Below, in pieces: positions 26,198 through 36,058 of a stretch of 64,000 nucleotides of DNA. The position numbers were made by a program, and so were the translations under genes. Source of the DNA: Flavobacterium sp. 245 (lineage in GTDB: Bacteria > Bacteroidota > Bacteroidia > Flavobacteriales > Flavobacteriaceae); assembly GCF_004362055.1 (NCBI RefSeq), contig NZ_SNXB01000013.1, forward strand, positions 104,082-168,081. Direction: 5' to 3'. Within the stretch, counting starts at the first letter, position 1; every line of letters begins with the position of its first letter. The notes beneath the pieces are model-generated. The model had not been told where the DNA came from. It searched no databases and saw only the letters and a program-made list of their open reading frames with translations.

Positions 26198-27049
26198 CTA
26201 TTGATTAGCAACATGGTAAGCAATTAAACCGTCAATAGGTCTTCTTAAAACATTTCCTAATTTAAGTTCGTATTTATCGAAAGTTTCTTGTAATTCATCT
26301 TTTAAATAAAATGCAATAGAACCTACGAAATGCACTGGAACTTCTTTACAGTTGTCAAACTGCTTAATATAGTTTTTAACGAAAGATTTCATTCCTTTGA
26401 AAATGATTTTTCTACAGAATTCAGTGTCTTTATGTTTAATTAAAAACTTTGCAAAAGTTGCTAAATATGCATTTGGATTTGGCTCCTTATATAATTTATT
26501 TTTAATAAAATCAGGATCAACGTCGTACTCTTTTTCAAGCTCAAGCGCTAATTCTTTAGGCATTTTATTAAAGTAATACTTTCTGATTAATTCTTTTCCA
26601 AAAACGTTCCCACTACAATCATCCATTACAATGTAACCTAATGACTGAACTTTTTGATGCAATACTTTTCCATCAAAATAACTGCAGTTAGAACCTGTTC
26701 CCAAGATTGAAACGATTGCTTCTTCCCCTTTAGGAGTTGTTGCATAAACAGCAGCGTAAGTATCTTCTTGAACATCTACAATAGCGTTAGTAAAATACTC
26801 CTGAAAGATAAGTTTCAAAGCTTCTTTCATTCTGTCTGTTCCGCATCCTGCTCCATAAAAGAACAAATGAGAAGCATTTTTTTTGTTTTGTAAAATATCA
26901 AAACGATCATTTAATCTTGCAATTATTTCTGGACCGTCAAGAATTTCAGGGTTTAACCCTAAAGTTTGTGTGGTGAATAATACTTTTCCATTATCATCAA
27001 TTGCAATCCAGTCTGCTTTAGTAGATCCACTATCAACTATTAATTTCAT
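26198..27049 (-). CDS. BadF/BcrA-type kinase, probably N-acetylglucosamine/glucosamine kinase
   Basis: The 283-aa ASKHA-fold protein has the N-terminal phosphate loop MKLIVDSGSTKADW, the second phosphate region GTGSNCSYFDG near 115 and the adenosine/hydrophobic segment VGSIAFYLK near 243. It resembles the short, Bacteroidota-type N-acetylglucosamine/glucosamine kinases of this superfamily; the exact substrate is inference. It lies between gapA and mgsA, 10 bp before mgsA but separated from gapA by a strong terminator, so it likely begins a kinase-mgsA unit. Confidence 0.78.
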   Translation of the reverse strand: MKLIVDSGSTKADWIAIDDNGKVLFTTQTLGLNPEILDGPEIIARLNDRFDILQNKKNASHLFFYGAGCGTDRMKEALKLIFQEYFTNAIVDVQEDTYAAVYATTPKGEEAIVSILGTGSNCSYFDGKVLHQKVQSLGYIVMDDCSGNVFGKELIRKYYFNKMPKELALELEKEYDVDPDFIKNKLYKEPNPNAYLATFAKFLIKHKDTEFCRKIIFKGMKSFVKNYIKQFDNCKEVPVHFVGSIAFYLKDELQETFDKYELKLGNVLRRPIDGLIAYHVANQ

Positions 27050-27132
27050 TTTATTTTTTGTTTTTGGTTAGTTTTTCTTCATTTAAATAAAAAGTGTATT
27101 TTTTACATTAATTAAAGACGTAACAAAATAAG

Positions 27133-27164
27133 AAAATCCCGTTACTTTGAAATAACGGGATTTT
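27133..27164 (-). terminator. Terminator after gapA
   Basis: Perfect 12-bp arms (AAAATCCCGTTA and its complement) surround an 8-nt loop just past the gapA stop, in the gap before the kinase gene. Confidence 0.88.
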
Positions 27165-27180
27165 GCAAAAATATATATTA

Positions 27181-28185
27181 TTATTTTAAACCTGCAATAT
27201 GTACAGATAAATCAATTAATTTACTTGAGTATCCGTACTCATTGTCATACCAAGATACTAATTTGAAGAAAGTTGAATTTAAACCAATTCCTGCAGTAGC
27301 ATCAACGATTGAAGTTCTTTTGTCAGAAATAAAATCTTGAGAAACAACAGCGTCTTCAGTATATCCTAAGATACCTTTCAATTCGTTTTCTGAAGCTTTT
27401 TTCAATACAGCCATAATTTCTTCGTAAGAAGTCTCTTTAGCCAATTTCACTGTTAAATCTACTGTAGAAACGTCAGCAGTAGGAACACGGAAAGCCATAC
27501 CAGTTAATTTTCCATTTAAAGCTGGAATAACTTTTCCAACCGCTTTAGCAGCACCTGTTGAAGAAGGAATGATATTGATTGCAGCTGCACGTCCGCCTCT
27601 CCAGTCTTTTCTAGAAGGTCCGTCAGCAGTCATTTGAGTTGAAGTAGTCGCGTGAACAGTTGTCATTAAACCTTCAACAATTCCAAAGTTATCATTAATA
27701 ACTTTAGCTAATGGAGCTAAACAGTTTGTAGTACAAGAAGCATTAGAAACAACTAAATCAGAAGCTTGTGCCGTTTCGTGGTTAACTCCCATTACAAACA
27801 TTGGAGCGTCAGCAGATGGAGCAGAAATAATAACTTTTTTAGCTCCTCCTTTTAAGTGTTCGCTTGCAGTCTCAATAGTTGTGAAAATACCAGTACATTC
27901 AGCAACTACGTCAACATCAACTTCGTTCCATTTTAAGTCAGCTGGATTTCTTTCAGCAGTGATACGGATATTTCTTCCGTTTACATAAAGTTTTCCTTCT
28001 TTAACTTCTACAGTTCCGTTGAAACGACCGTGAACTGAATCATATTTTAATAAGTACGCTAAGTGATCTACATCTAATAAATCATTGATTGCTACAACCT
28101 CTACATTATCTCTATTGAAAGACTCTCTAAAAACGATTCTTCCGATACGTCCAAATCCGTTTATTCCTAATTTTACTTTTGACAT
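27181..28185 (-). CDS. gapA: Type I glyceraldehyde-3-phosphate dehydrogenase
   Basis: The 334-aa enzyme oxidises glyceraldehyde-3-phosphate to 1,3-bisphosphoglycerate using NAD. It shows GINGFGRIGR at 8-17, the catalytic Cys151 in SNASCTTN, His178 in VHATT, and the phosphate-binding Thr residues. Length and motifs match type I GAPDH. It lies 93 bp downstream of pfkA, which makes a glycolytic pair, and has its own strong terminator. Confidence 0.97.
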   Translation of the reverse strand: MSKVKLGINGFGRIGRIVFRESFNRDNVEVVAINDLLDVDHLAYLLKYDSVHGRFNGTVEVKEGKLYVNGRNIRITAERNPADLKWNEVDVDVVAECTGIFTTIETASEHLKGGAKKVIISAPSADAPMFVMGVNHETAQASDLVVSNASCTTNCLAPLAKVINDNFGIVEGLMTTVHATTSTQMTADGPSRKDWRGGRAAAINIIPSSTGAAKAVGKVIPALNGKLTGMAFRVPTADVSTVDLTVKLAKETSYEEIMAVLKKASENELKGILGYTEDAVVSQDFISDKRTSIVDATAGIGLNSTFFKLVSWYDNEYGYSSKLIDLSVHIAGLK

Positions 28186-28277
28186 TTTACTAATTTTTTG
28201 CTTTTGTTTTTATTACACTAATTTTAAAGTCTAATTTCCTCACAATAAACTTCTTTCCTTTTTTAAACTTTTATTTA

Positions 28278-29264
28278 TTAGGTCGACATAATGTCTGACA
28301 CTCTTAATAATTCTCTATCAATTTCTGATTTTCCTTTAATTGCCTGTTCAAGAGGTGTTAAAACAACTTTATCTTCTTTAAGTCCAACCATATAATTTGA
28401 TTTTCCTTCAATTAAAGATTCTACAGCTTTTACTCCTAAACGGCTTGCCAATACACGGTCAAAACAAGATGGAGAACCACCACGCTGCATGTGTCCTAAA
28501 ACAGAAACTCTTACGTCATACTCTGGTAAATTAGCTTCAACGTAATCCTTTAATTCGAATACATTTTTACCAATTTTATCACCCTCGGCAATAACTACTA
28601 TACTTGATGATTTTCCTGAAGCTTTACTTTTTTGAAGTGAATCTAATAGACGATCTAAACCTAAATCTTCTTCAGGAATAAGGATTTCTTCTGCTCCCGC
28701 TCCAATTCCGGCATTAAGAGCAATATGTCCAGCGTCTCTACCCATAACCTCAACAAAAAACAGACGGTTATGTGAACTTGCTGTATCTCTAATTTTATCA
28801 ATACAATCTACTACTGTATTTAAAGCTGTATCATATCCTAAAGTATGACTTGTACCATAAATATCATTATCAATTGTTCCTGGAATTCCCATTACTGGAA
28901 AATTATATTCTGAATTAAATATCAATCCTCCGGTAAAACTTCCGTCTCCACCAATAACCACTAGAGCATCAACTCCAGCTTTCACAAGATTATCGTGAGC
29001 TTTTTTTCTACCTTCTGGGGTTCTAAACTCAACTGAACGAGCCGATTTTAAGATCGTTCCGCCTTTGTTTACAATATTATTAACGCTTCGAGGGCCCATT
29101 TCTTTAAAATCTCCTTCGATCATTCCTTGATACCCTCTATAAATTCCTATGCATTCTATATTATGATAAGCACATGTTCGAACAACTGATCGTATTGCAG
29201 CATTCATTCCTGGCGAGTCTCCTCCTGAGGTTAGAACGCCAACTTTTTTTATTGTTTTTGGCAT
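28278..29264 (-). CDS. pfkA: ATP-dependent 6-phosphofructokinase
   Basis: The 328-aa kinase phosphorylates fructose-6-phosphate to fructose-1,6-bisphosphate, committing sugar to glycolysis. It contains GGDSPGMNAAIR near 14-25, GGDGSF near 107, PGTIDNDIYGT near 129-139 with catalytic Asp, and RGGSPSCFDR near 262. The length matches the bacterial ATP-dependent type. It begins the pfkA-gapA pair, with an AATGTTTG box (29298-29291) upstream on the minus strand. Confidence 0.97.
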   Translation of the reverse strand: MPKTIKKVGVLTSGGDSPGMNAAIRSVVRTCAYHNIECIGIYRGYQGMIEGDFKEMGPRSVNNIVNKGGTILKSARSVEFRTPEGRKKAHDNLVKAGVDALVVIGGDGSFTGGLIFNSEYNFPVMGIPGTIDNDIYGTSHTLGYDTALNTVVDCIDKIRDTASSHNRLFFVEVMGRDAGHIALNAGIGAGAEEILIPEEDLGLDRLLDSLQKSKASGKSSSIVVIAEGDKIGKNVFELKDYVEANLPEYDVRVSVLGHMQRGGSPSCFDRVLASRLGVKAVESLIEGKSNYMVGLKEDKVVLTPLEQAIKGKSEIDRELLRVSDIMST

Positions 29265-29572
29265 TATTTAAGTATTAAGTTGTAAAATTAGCAAACATTC
29301 AGCACTTTTCTGGCTATGTTTATCATAATTTAATAAAATATGTTAAATTCAAACGTTTTCGTTAATAAGTTTTTTGATACCAAAAAATTCATTTAAAATA
29401 ATAAAAGGCACATATTTTAATTAAATCCTTAAAATTAACAATACATAAATGAAGTGTTACAAAACTGCGAAGTACACTTCGTTTTGAAAAAGTGTTTAAA
29501 CCTCTAAATTTAGCATAAAAAAAAACCATTATGAGAATAATGGTTTATAATTGGATTTTTTTTAACAATATC
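29265..29572. other. 308-bp gap with pfkA promoter region and terminator of tamB
   Basis: The right side of this gap has the tamB terminator hairpin (29522-29545). An imperfect palindrome CGAAGTACACTTCG sits near 29468-29481. The AATGTTTG box near pfkA is a probable -7 element. I see no gene. Confidence 0.6.
29522..29545 (-). terminator. Terminator after tamB
   Basis: AAACCATTA and TAATGGTTT pair over a 6-nt loop, and on the minus strand the hairpin runs into a T-tract past the tamB stop at 29573. Confidence 0.85.
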
Positions 29573-32500
29573 TTAAAAGTCGTCATTATCAGGAATTAAG
29601 CCCTGATTATTATTTTGAGGTTGTGGCTTCTTCTCTTCTTCTTTTTTATCAGATTTCTTTTTGTTTTTATCTGCGTCTTTTTTTGTTGTAAAATTGATAT
29701 AATCTGGATTTAAATAAGAATCCTGAACATCATCAGTTGAACCTTTTATAGTACGTTCTAATTTATGGCTTTTAAACAGTTTGTTCACTAATTCACTGAA
29801 AGTATCAAAATCGACTTCATACGAAATACCTACACCTTGCGTATAACCAATTCCTTGTCCTATATAATTAATATCATTTTCTTTATTGAAAAGTCTAAGA
29901 TTCATTGAGCCGTCTTCATTAACTCGGTACAGAATTTCAATATCTCCCACAATAGCAGATTCATTTACTCCTCCTACCGGTACTCCGACTTTTCCGTTAA
30001 TGGAAATTTTTTCATTAATCTGCGATGAAATATTGGCCACAAACTGCCCATCTGCTTCTTGACCAATTCGTTTATCTGCCGAAATAAAGTTCAAATCGAT
30101 ATTAAACTTATCATTGTCTGATTTGATTATTCCACCTAACAAACTTGCAGCCGTTTCTGCAAATGTACCTGATAAATCACTTTGATTAAATCCATCCGGA
30201 CTCATAAATGAACCTGTCGAAAGCAAATACAAAGCCTGAGTCTGACGAACGTCTTTATCATCCAACTTATATTGTATCTCCGATTTTAAAACACTGCTCA
30301 CAGAAGGAAACTGAATATCAAAATTAGGATCAGGACTTGTCAAATCTCCTCTTAAACCAATCACAACTTCAACTGGCACCTTTTTATTGAAAGAAGAATT
30401 CTCCAGCAATACGGCAGGATTTGCGGATGTTCTATAAACTGCTTCTAAATTCAACTGGGCTTTCATTGGGTTTCCTTCCCAAATAATAGATCCACCTTTT
30501 TTGACAGCAAACTTTTTATCGATCAAACCACCATATTTAAAATTATAGGTTCCTTCATATGCCTGGAAATCTCCCCACATATTAAACTTGCCCAGCGTAT
30601 TAATTTTAAACAATAATGAACCGTAGCCTTTTCCTTTCATACCGTGTCCGGAATTCCTGTCCAAGATTACTTCGACTTCCGCATCTGGCGTAATATCAAA
30701 ATCAAATTCTAATTCAAGTCCGTTATAATTTCTTGTTTTTTCAACTATTCCGTTGGCCAGATTATACTTTTCCTTTGGCGTCACAAAATGTATCCAACTG
30801 CTTTCTGCAACACTTTGCGCATTGCTTATCGGAATTTTTACCTCGGTTCCTTTTTCAGATTTGGCATCAACTTTAATAAACAAACCATCTGTAGGCCCTT
30901 TAATACTAGCTGTTCCGTTTATAAATGCTGTTCCAAAATACGCCGCATCTTCACTATCTTTTGTATCAAGCGCCAGCAATCTTTTTGAAGTAATTGTTAA
31001 ATCCAGTTTCCAGTCGCCAAAATTATGATGTTCAATTGTGCCGTTTAAAAGCCCTTTTGTTTTGTATTTTGTATCTGTCAACTGATTATTTCTAAACAAA
31101 AACTTTTCATCTGTCAAATCAATTACAGTTCGATCGCTTAATTCATAATCTGTGTTTAAGTACGGAATTGTCATTCCGGCTTTTTCAACATACAATCGCC
31201 CATTGATTTCAGGTTTTTTCAAATTCCCAACAACAGCCGCATTTCCAGAAACCGAGCCTCGTACATTTGATATAACATCACCGCCAACTGTTCCTAAAGT
31301 CGCTAGATTAAATCCTTCAAGCTTTAAATTCAAATCTAAAAACGTCTCTTTATTTTCAATGGCAAAAGTTCCATTTGCTTTAAACGATTCAGTAAAACCA
31401 TTTTGAATAGAAGAATTTATCGTAAATTTTCTAAAACTTTCATCTCCTGAAATATCAAAATTCAGCGTTCCTAATTCGGTTTTATTCAAATTAAGATGAT
31501 CGATTTTAATAGAAGCGGTGGGCTGATAAACATTTTTATTTTGTTTATAATTGACACTTCCATTCAAATTTCCGTTAAAAACAAATTTGGAAGTTAAAGG
31601 CGTAATTTTATTAATATCAACATCTTCAAAATTCAAGACGAGATCTTTATAATCTTTTCCTTTTATAACTCCGTTTAAATCAATTTTTTGATTTTCATGT
31701 GATAAAACAATATTATCAAAGGTGAAATTTTTAAAATATTGATCAATAATAATTTGATTATCCTTCTCTGCATCTTCATTTAAATACCATATATAGTCTT
31801 TAAACTTCATCTCCGATTTTTTAATCCCAACGATGTTGTTTTTATTCTTATCGATAGTATGAAACAAATCGAGATTAAAATAATCCTGGCCTTTATCACC
31901 GCCCTTAAACTCGGAACGAACAAACAATGTATCCTTTGATGTTACATTAATCAGGTTAAAATCACGAATTTTATAGTATGGCGTTTTAATACTATCCAGC
32001 TCCACAAATGCGTTGTAAAGCGTGTTTTTATTATCAATATTGATACGGATATTATCAAAAGTGTTTTTAGCAGCGGTAATCTTTTGAGATTTGAATCTAA
32101 ATTTAAATTCCTGAAGATCTGCATCAATTTTACCTCTAACAACTGTCGATGAATCAATGTTAATTTCTGGATAAAGCATTTCGACAACTTTATCGTAAAC
32201 ATGAAAATTGAAACGTAAAAACTGTCCTTTTCTAACTTTATAAGGTTTATAATTAGTGTATAAACTTCCAACCGAATTCATAACTAGCTTATCCAGCTGA
32301 TCAAAGCGAAATTTCCCAACAATTTTTCCGTTTACAACATCCGAAGAGTTAATAGTAATGGTACGAAGTCTGTCGGCATCAAAACTGGAGTTGATTGTTA
32401 TATCATCAAAAGCATAGGTATTCTTAGGATTTTTATATACCGCATCTTTTATGTAAATATTTCCCTGAAGATTTTCGATCGAGTTTCCAGAAACTTCAAC

Positions 32501-34072
32501 AACTGCATCTCCATTAAAATGAGAAATGGAATCCGACACAAATTTCAATTTTCGCAAATCGGCATTTTCAACGTTAATATGAAAATCATATTTGTTTTCG
32601 CGTTTGCTTAAATCTACCAAACCATCAAAAGTCAAACTTAAATTTGGGTCGTTTACAGAAACTTCTCCTTTATAATAAGGCAATTTAAAATTACCATTTA
32701 CAGTTATATTATTATAGGTGTATTTATTATAATCTAATTTTATAATATCACCTTTTATAATCGTATTTAAATATTTCTCAGTAAAGCCAACACCGTCAAC
32801 ATCTAAATTTAAAGTTGTAAGGCCAAGATCTTTTCGTCCTAGCAAGGCTCCAATATTAAAATTATCCAAAATAACATTGCCCGAATACGAAGCTTTATCA
32901 ATGAAATCCATATTATTCATATGAATGTCTGCTTCACCGTTCCCTAGATCGGTAGTCATTTTAAATTTAGCTTCAAGATCAGTTGTGGAGACTTTTGCTT
33001 TTCCAACAATATTGAATTTCCCAATCTTTTGAAGTTCTTTCGGAAGTTTTTTCCCTAATACATTTGGCAGTAAAACAACAAGATTATCATAGCTGGAAAT
33101 CAGTTTATCAAACTTTCCATCCATTGAAAACTTTTGCATTTTATCGCCCAGAAGATTTTTGAAATTGATGTTTCCAACAATTCTCGAACCATTTGTATCT
33201 GATAATCTTAATCCACGAAGATTTAAATTATTTAATGGTCCGTTTAGTTTGGTTTTAATTTTAAAACGTTGATTTCTTCCTAATCCATCATAAAAAAACC
33301 TAATATCGTTTGAAGCAATTGAAGCTGAATCGATTGCAACATCAAACTTTACTTTATCTGTAAAATGAAGAAAATCCTCGACTTTATAATTCAAAATAGC
33401 ATAACCATAAATTGAAGATCTTTTGGTTTTTATTGCCAGATTTTCGACTTTAATTCGTTTTTTGGTATAACTGAATTTTCCAGCGAAATTAGAAACATAC
33501 AAACCGCGATGATCTTGAAATGAAAATCTGTGGATATTTGTATTTACATCAGGACCATAAAGTTTAAAATCACTTATGTAAGCGTTTAACTTTGTAAATT
33601 CAAGGAATTTTGGAGTTTTTTTATTTTCATCAATAACAGAGAAAAAACCTTTTGAAATGTAAGCATTTCGAGCTGTAAGCAAAAAATGCTTTTTGGATTT
33701 TGAAGGTTTTCCGGTTTCAAACAATTTGACAAACTTGTTTATATTGTTCTCGTCTTCATTTTTATAGGTTTTTAAATTAAAAATCAAACCAGTCAAACGA
33801 AGATCACCAAAAATAAGATCACCATCCATCAATCTTTTAAAACTTAAAATATCGGTTGTAATAATTTCAGAAGCAATCATTACTTTTTTATGATGGTCTA
33901 AAATCAATACATCTTTTAGTTTTACACCACCAAAAATATTGATTGCCACTTTTCCTACCGTAATATTGGCATTAAAATCTTCTCTAAGAGAATCTGTGGC
34001 GTATCTGGCAATTTTTGTTTGTACAACAGGCAAAGACAGTATGATAGCGACTGCTAACAAAAGTAAAATCAA
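29573..34072 (-). CDS. tamB: TamB-type translocation and assembly module protein (DUF490)
   Basis: This giant (about 1500 aa) inner-membrane-anchored periplasmic protein moves lipids or helps insert outer-membrane proteins, as AsmA/TamB proteins do. It has one N-terminal transmembrane helix (ILLLLAVAIILSLPVV), a long beta-taco repeat region, and the C-terminal DUF490 domain (about 1160-1420). The tail (about 1455-1499) is Lys/Asp/Gln/Asn-rich. No ATG fits: the frame extends back 22 codons beyond the TTG at 34072 through a basic stretch (KKVKKIVSRT) before a stop, so the true start may be that TTG or a rare upstream ATT/ATC. Confidence 0.87.
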   Translation of the reverse strand: MILLLLAVAIILSLPVVQTKIARYATDSLREDFNANITVGKVAINIFGGVKLKDVLILDHHKKVMIASEIITTDILSFKRLMDGDLIFGDLRLTGLIFNLKTYKNEDENNINKFVKLFETGKPSKSKKHFLLTARNAYISKGFFSVIDENKKTPKFLEFTKLNAYISDFKLYGPDVNTNIHRFSFQDHRGLYVSNFAGKFSYTKKRIKVENLAIKTKRSSIYGYAILNYKVEDFLHFTDKVKFDVAIDSASIASNDIRFFYDGLGRNQRFKIKTKLNGPLNNLNLRGLRLSDTNGSRIVGNINFKNLLGDKMQKFSMDGKFDKLISSYDNLVVLLPNVLGKKLPKELQKIGKFNIVGKAKVSTTDLEAKFKMTTDLGNGEADIHMNNMDFIDKASYSGNVILDNFNIGALLGRKDLGLTTLNLDVDGVGFTEKYLNTIIKGDIIKLDYNKYTYNNITVNGNFKLPYYKGEVSVNDPNLSLTFDGLVDLSKRENKYDFHINVENADLRKLKFVSDSISHFNGDAVVEVSGNSIENLQGNIYIKDAVYKNPKNTYAFDDITINSSFDADRLRTITINSSDVVNGKIVGKFRFDQLDKLVMNSVGSLYTNYKPYKVRKGQFLRFNFHVYDKVVEMLYPEINIDSSTVVRGKIDADLQEFKFRFKSQKITAAKNTFDNIRINIDNKNTLYNAFVELDSIKTPYYKIRDFNLINVTSKDTLFVRSEFKGGDKGQDYFNLDLFHTIDKNKNNIVGIKKSEMKFKDYIWYLNEDAEKDNQIIIDQYFKNFTFDNIVLSHENQKIDLNGVIKGKDYKDLVLNFEDVDINKITPLTSKFVFNGNLNGSVNYKQNKNVYQPTASIKIDHLNLNKTELGTLNFDISGDESFRKFTINSSIQNGFTESFKANGTFAIENKETFLDLNLKLEGFNLATLGTVGGDVISNVRGSVSGNAAVVGNLKKPEINGRLYVEKAGMTIPYLNTDYELSDRTVIDLTDEKFLFRNNQLTDTKYKTKGLLNGTIEHHNFGDWKLDLTITSKRLLALDTKDSEDAAYFGTAFINGTASIKGPTDGLFIKVDAKSEKGTEVKIPISNAQSVAESSWIHFVTPKEKYNLANGIVEKTRNYNGLELEFDFDITPDAEVEVILDRNSGHGMKGKGYGSLLFKINTLGKFNMWGDFQAYEGTYNFKYGGLIDKKFAVKKGGSIIWEGNPMKAQLNLEAVYRTSANPAVLLENSSFNKKVPVEVVIGLRGDLTSPDPNFDIQFPSVSSVLKSEIQYKLDDKDVRQTQALYLLSTGSFMSPDGFNQSDLSGTFAETAASLLGGIIKSDNDKFNIDLNFISADKRIGQEADGQFVANISSQINEKISINGKVGVPVGGVNESAIVGDIEILYRVNEDGSMNLRLFNKENDINYIGQGIGYTQGVGISYEVDFDTFSELVNKLFKSHKLERTIKGSTDDVQDSYLNPDYINFTTKKDADKNKKKSDKKEEEKKPQPQNNNQGLIPDNDDF

Positions 34073-34267
34073 CCCAATTAGGGTTCTGGATACTATTTTC
34101 TTTACTTTTTTGATAGCTGCTTTAATTTTAGTTTTCTTTTAAATTTATTTTGCACAGACAAAGAACGGCTGTTATTGATAAAAATTCTTTAATTTTGGCT
34201 TCTTCTTATAATCGAAGAAAATTAAAAATTTGATTCGTCAAATATAATTCAAAATTTGTGCCTTTAT

Positions 34268-35290
34268 ATGCAAAATTCAGAGGTTTTTATACTTGCCATT
34301 GAAAGTTCCTGCGATGATACTGCGGCTGCAGTTTTACATAACGATAAAGTACTCTCAAATGTTGTTGCCAACCAGTTAATTCACAACCAATATGGCGGTG
34401 TAGTTCCTGAACTGGCCTCAAGAGCGCACCAACAAAATATCGTTCCCGTAATTGACGCCGCGCTTCGTAAAGCAAATATACAAAAAGAACAGCTAAGCGC
34501 CATTGCTTTTACACAAGGACCGGGCTTAATGGGTTCACTGCTTGTTGGAGGTTCTTTCAGCAAATCATTATCACTGGCGCTAAAAATTCCGCTTATCGCT
34601 GTAAATCACATGCATGCCCATATTTTAGCGCATTTTATAGATGAAGAAGGATTTGACAAACCTGAGTTTCCTTTTCTAGCATTAACAATTAGTGGCGGAC
34701 ATACACAGATTGTAAAAGTGAACAGCTTTTTTGATATGGAAATCATAGGCGAGACTACTGATGACGCGGTTGGAGAAGCTTTTGACAAAAGTGCCAAAAT
34801 TCTTGGACTTCCTTATCCAGGCGGGCCATTAATTGATAAATATGCGAAAGAAGGAAATCCGAAAGCATTTCAATTTACTAAACCAAAAGTTCCTGGATTA
34901 GACTTTAGTTTCTCTGGATTAAAAACGGCAATTTTATATTTTATTCAAAAGAACAAACAAGAAAACCCAAATTTCATTGACGAAAATCTAAATGATATTT
35001 GTGCTTCTATTCAGCATACTATAATCGAAATTTTGATGGATAAACTGAAATTGGCCGTAAAAGAAACCGGAATCAAGCAAATTGCTATTGGCGGTGGAGT
35101 TTCGGCAAATTCAGGAATCAGAACTACTCTAAAAGAAGCAGAAGGCAAATATGGCTGGAAAACTTTTATTCCAAAATTCGAATATACAACAGATAATGCT
35201 GCAATGATTGGAATTGTAGGTTATCAAAAATATTTATCAAAACGTTTTGAAGATGCATCTGTAGTTTCGAAAGCGCGAATTCAATTTTAA
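34268..35290 (+). CDS. tsaD: tRNA N6-adenosine threonylcarbamoyltransferase
   Basis: The 340-aa enzyme transfers threonylcarbamoyl to A37 of ANN-decoding tRNAs. It starts MQNSEVFILAIESSCDDTAAA, has the metal motif HMHAH near 112-116, SGGHTQI near 138 and the conserved ...FSGLKTAI and TDNAAMIG segments. The ATG at 34268 is preferred over an in-frame TTG four codons upstream. It is divergent from tamB and followed at 2 bp by rsmE, so the two are probably co-transcribed. Confidence 0.96.
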   Translation: MQNSEVFILAIESSCDDTAAAVLHNDKVLSNVVANQLIHNQYGGVVPELASRAHQQNIVPVIDAALRKANIQKEQLSAIAFTQGPGLMGSLLVGGSFSKSLSLALKIPLIAVNHMHAHILAHFIDEEGFDKPEFPFLALTISGGHTQIVKVNSFFDMEIIGETTDDAVGEAFDKSAKILGLPYPGGPLIDKYAKEGNPKAFQFTKPKVPGLDFSFSGLKTAILYFIQKNKQENPNFIDENLNDICASIQHTIIEILMDKLKLAVKETGIKQIAIGGGVSANSGIRTTLKEAEGKYGWKTFIPKFEYTTDNAAMIGIVGYQKYLSKRFEDASVVSKARIQF

Positions 35291-35292
35291 TT

Positions 35293-36000
35293 ATGCAATT
35301 ATTTTACAACCCTAATATTGACGAAACTACCCAAACTTTTTCATTTGACAAAGAAGAAAGCCGTCATATAATAAAGGTTTTACGCAAAAAAGATGCAGAT
35401 ATTCTGCATGTTACAAATGGCCAAGGATTGTTATTTGAAACCGAAATTACTTTGGCTTCAGATAATAAATGCATTGTTGATGTCTTGTCAATCAAAAAAT
35501 CTGAGGAATCAAAATTTCGTTTGCATTTAGCTGTTGCGCCAACCAAAATGAATGATCGTTTTGAATGGTTTTTAGAAAAAGCGACAGAAATTGGAATTCA
35601 GGAAATCACACCAATCTTTTGTGACAGATCTGAGAGAAAAGCAGTAAATGCAGAGCGTTTTGAAAAAATCATTCTGGCTGCAATGAAACAGTCAAATGAA
35701 ACTTTTCTTCCAAAATTAAATCCAGCTGTTTCGTTTAAAGAATTCATTAAACAAAAAAATACAGGATTGCAATTCATTGCGCATTGTGAAGAAACCAACA
35801 AAAAGTCACTTAAAGAAGCTTTGAAACCAAATGAAAATGTAACTTTATTAATTGGTCCAGAAGGTGATTTTTCTGAAAAAGAAATTGCATTGGCAATCGA
35901 AAATAATTTTCAGCCGGTTACTTTAGGAAATACACGTTTACGCACTGAAACTGCTGCGGTTGTCGCCTGCCATAGTGTTGTATTTTTTAATGAAGTTTAA
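35293..36000 (+). CDS. rsmE: 16S rRNA m3U1498 methyltransferase
   Basis: The 235-aa SPOUT-family methyltransferase methylates N3 of U1498 in 16S rRNA. The N-terminal PUA-like part begins MQLFYNPNI with SRHIIKVLRKK near 25, and the knotted C-terminal SPOUT region has LIGPEGDFSEKEI near 183 and LGNTRLRTETAAVVAC near 215. It is 2 bp after tsaD. A repeat relic lies between it and the next gene. Confidence 0.95.
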   Translation: MQLFYNPNIDETTQTFSFDKEESRHIIKVLRKKDADILHVTNGQGLLFETEITLASDNKCIVDVLSIKKSEESKFRLHLAVAPTKMNDRFEWFLEKATEIGIQEITPIFCDRSERKAVNAERFEKIILAAMKQSNETFLPKLNPAVSFKEFIKQKNTGLQFIAHCEETNKKSLKEALKPNENVTLLIGPEGDFSEKEIALAIENNFQPVTLGNTRLRTETAAVVACHSVVFFNEV

Positions 36001-36008
36001 TCATTATC

Positions 36009-36048
36009 TTGTCATTTCAACTAAGAAAACTCGAAATGGCAAAGACAT
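36009..36048. repeat. Half relic of hairpin repeat family C
   Basis: CTTGTCATTTCAACTAAG followed by ACTCGAAATGGCAAAG is a diverged match to the left arm of the family C element at 63.8 kb (CTTGTCATTTCAACGAAG, ACTCGAGCGATGGC). The right arm is gone. Confidence 0.6.
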
Positions 36049-36058
36049 ATAAAATTGT

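Noticed and set aside
30753..31406. Plus-strand frames antisense to tamB
   Set aside because: They shadow the tamB coding sequence in its complementary frames.
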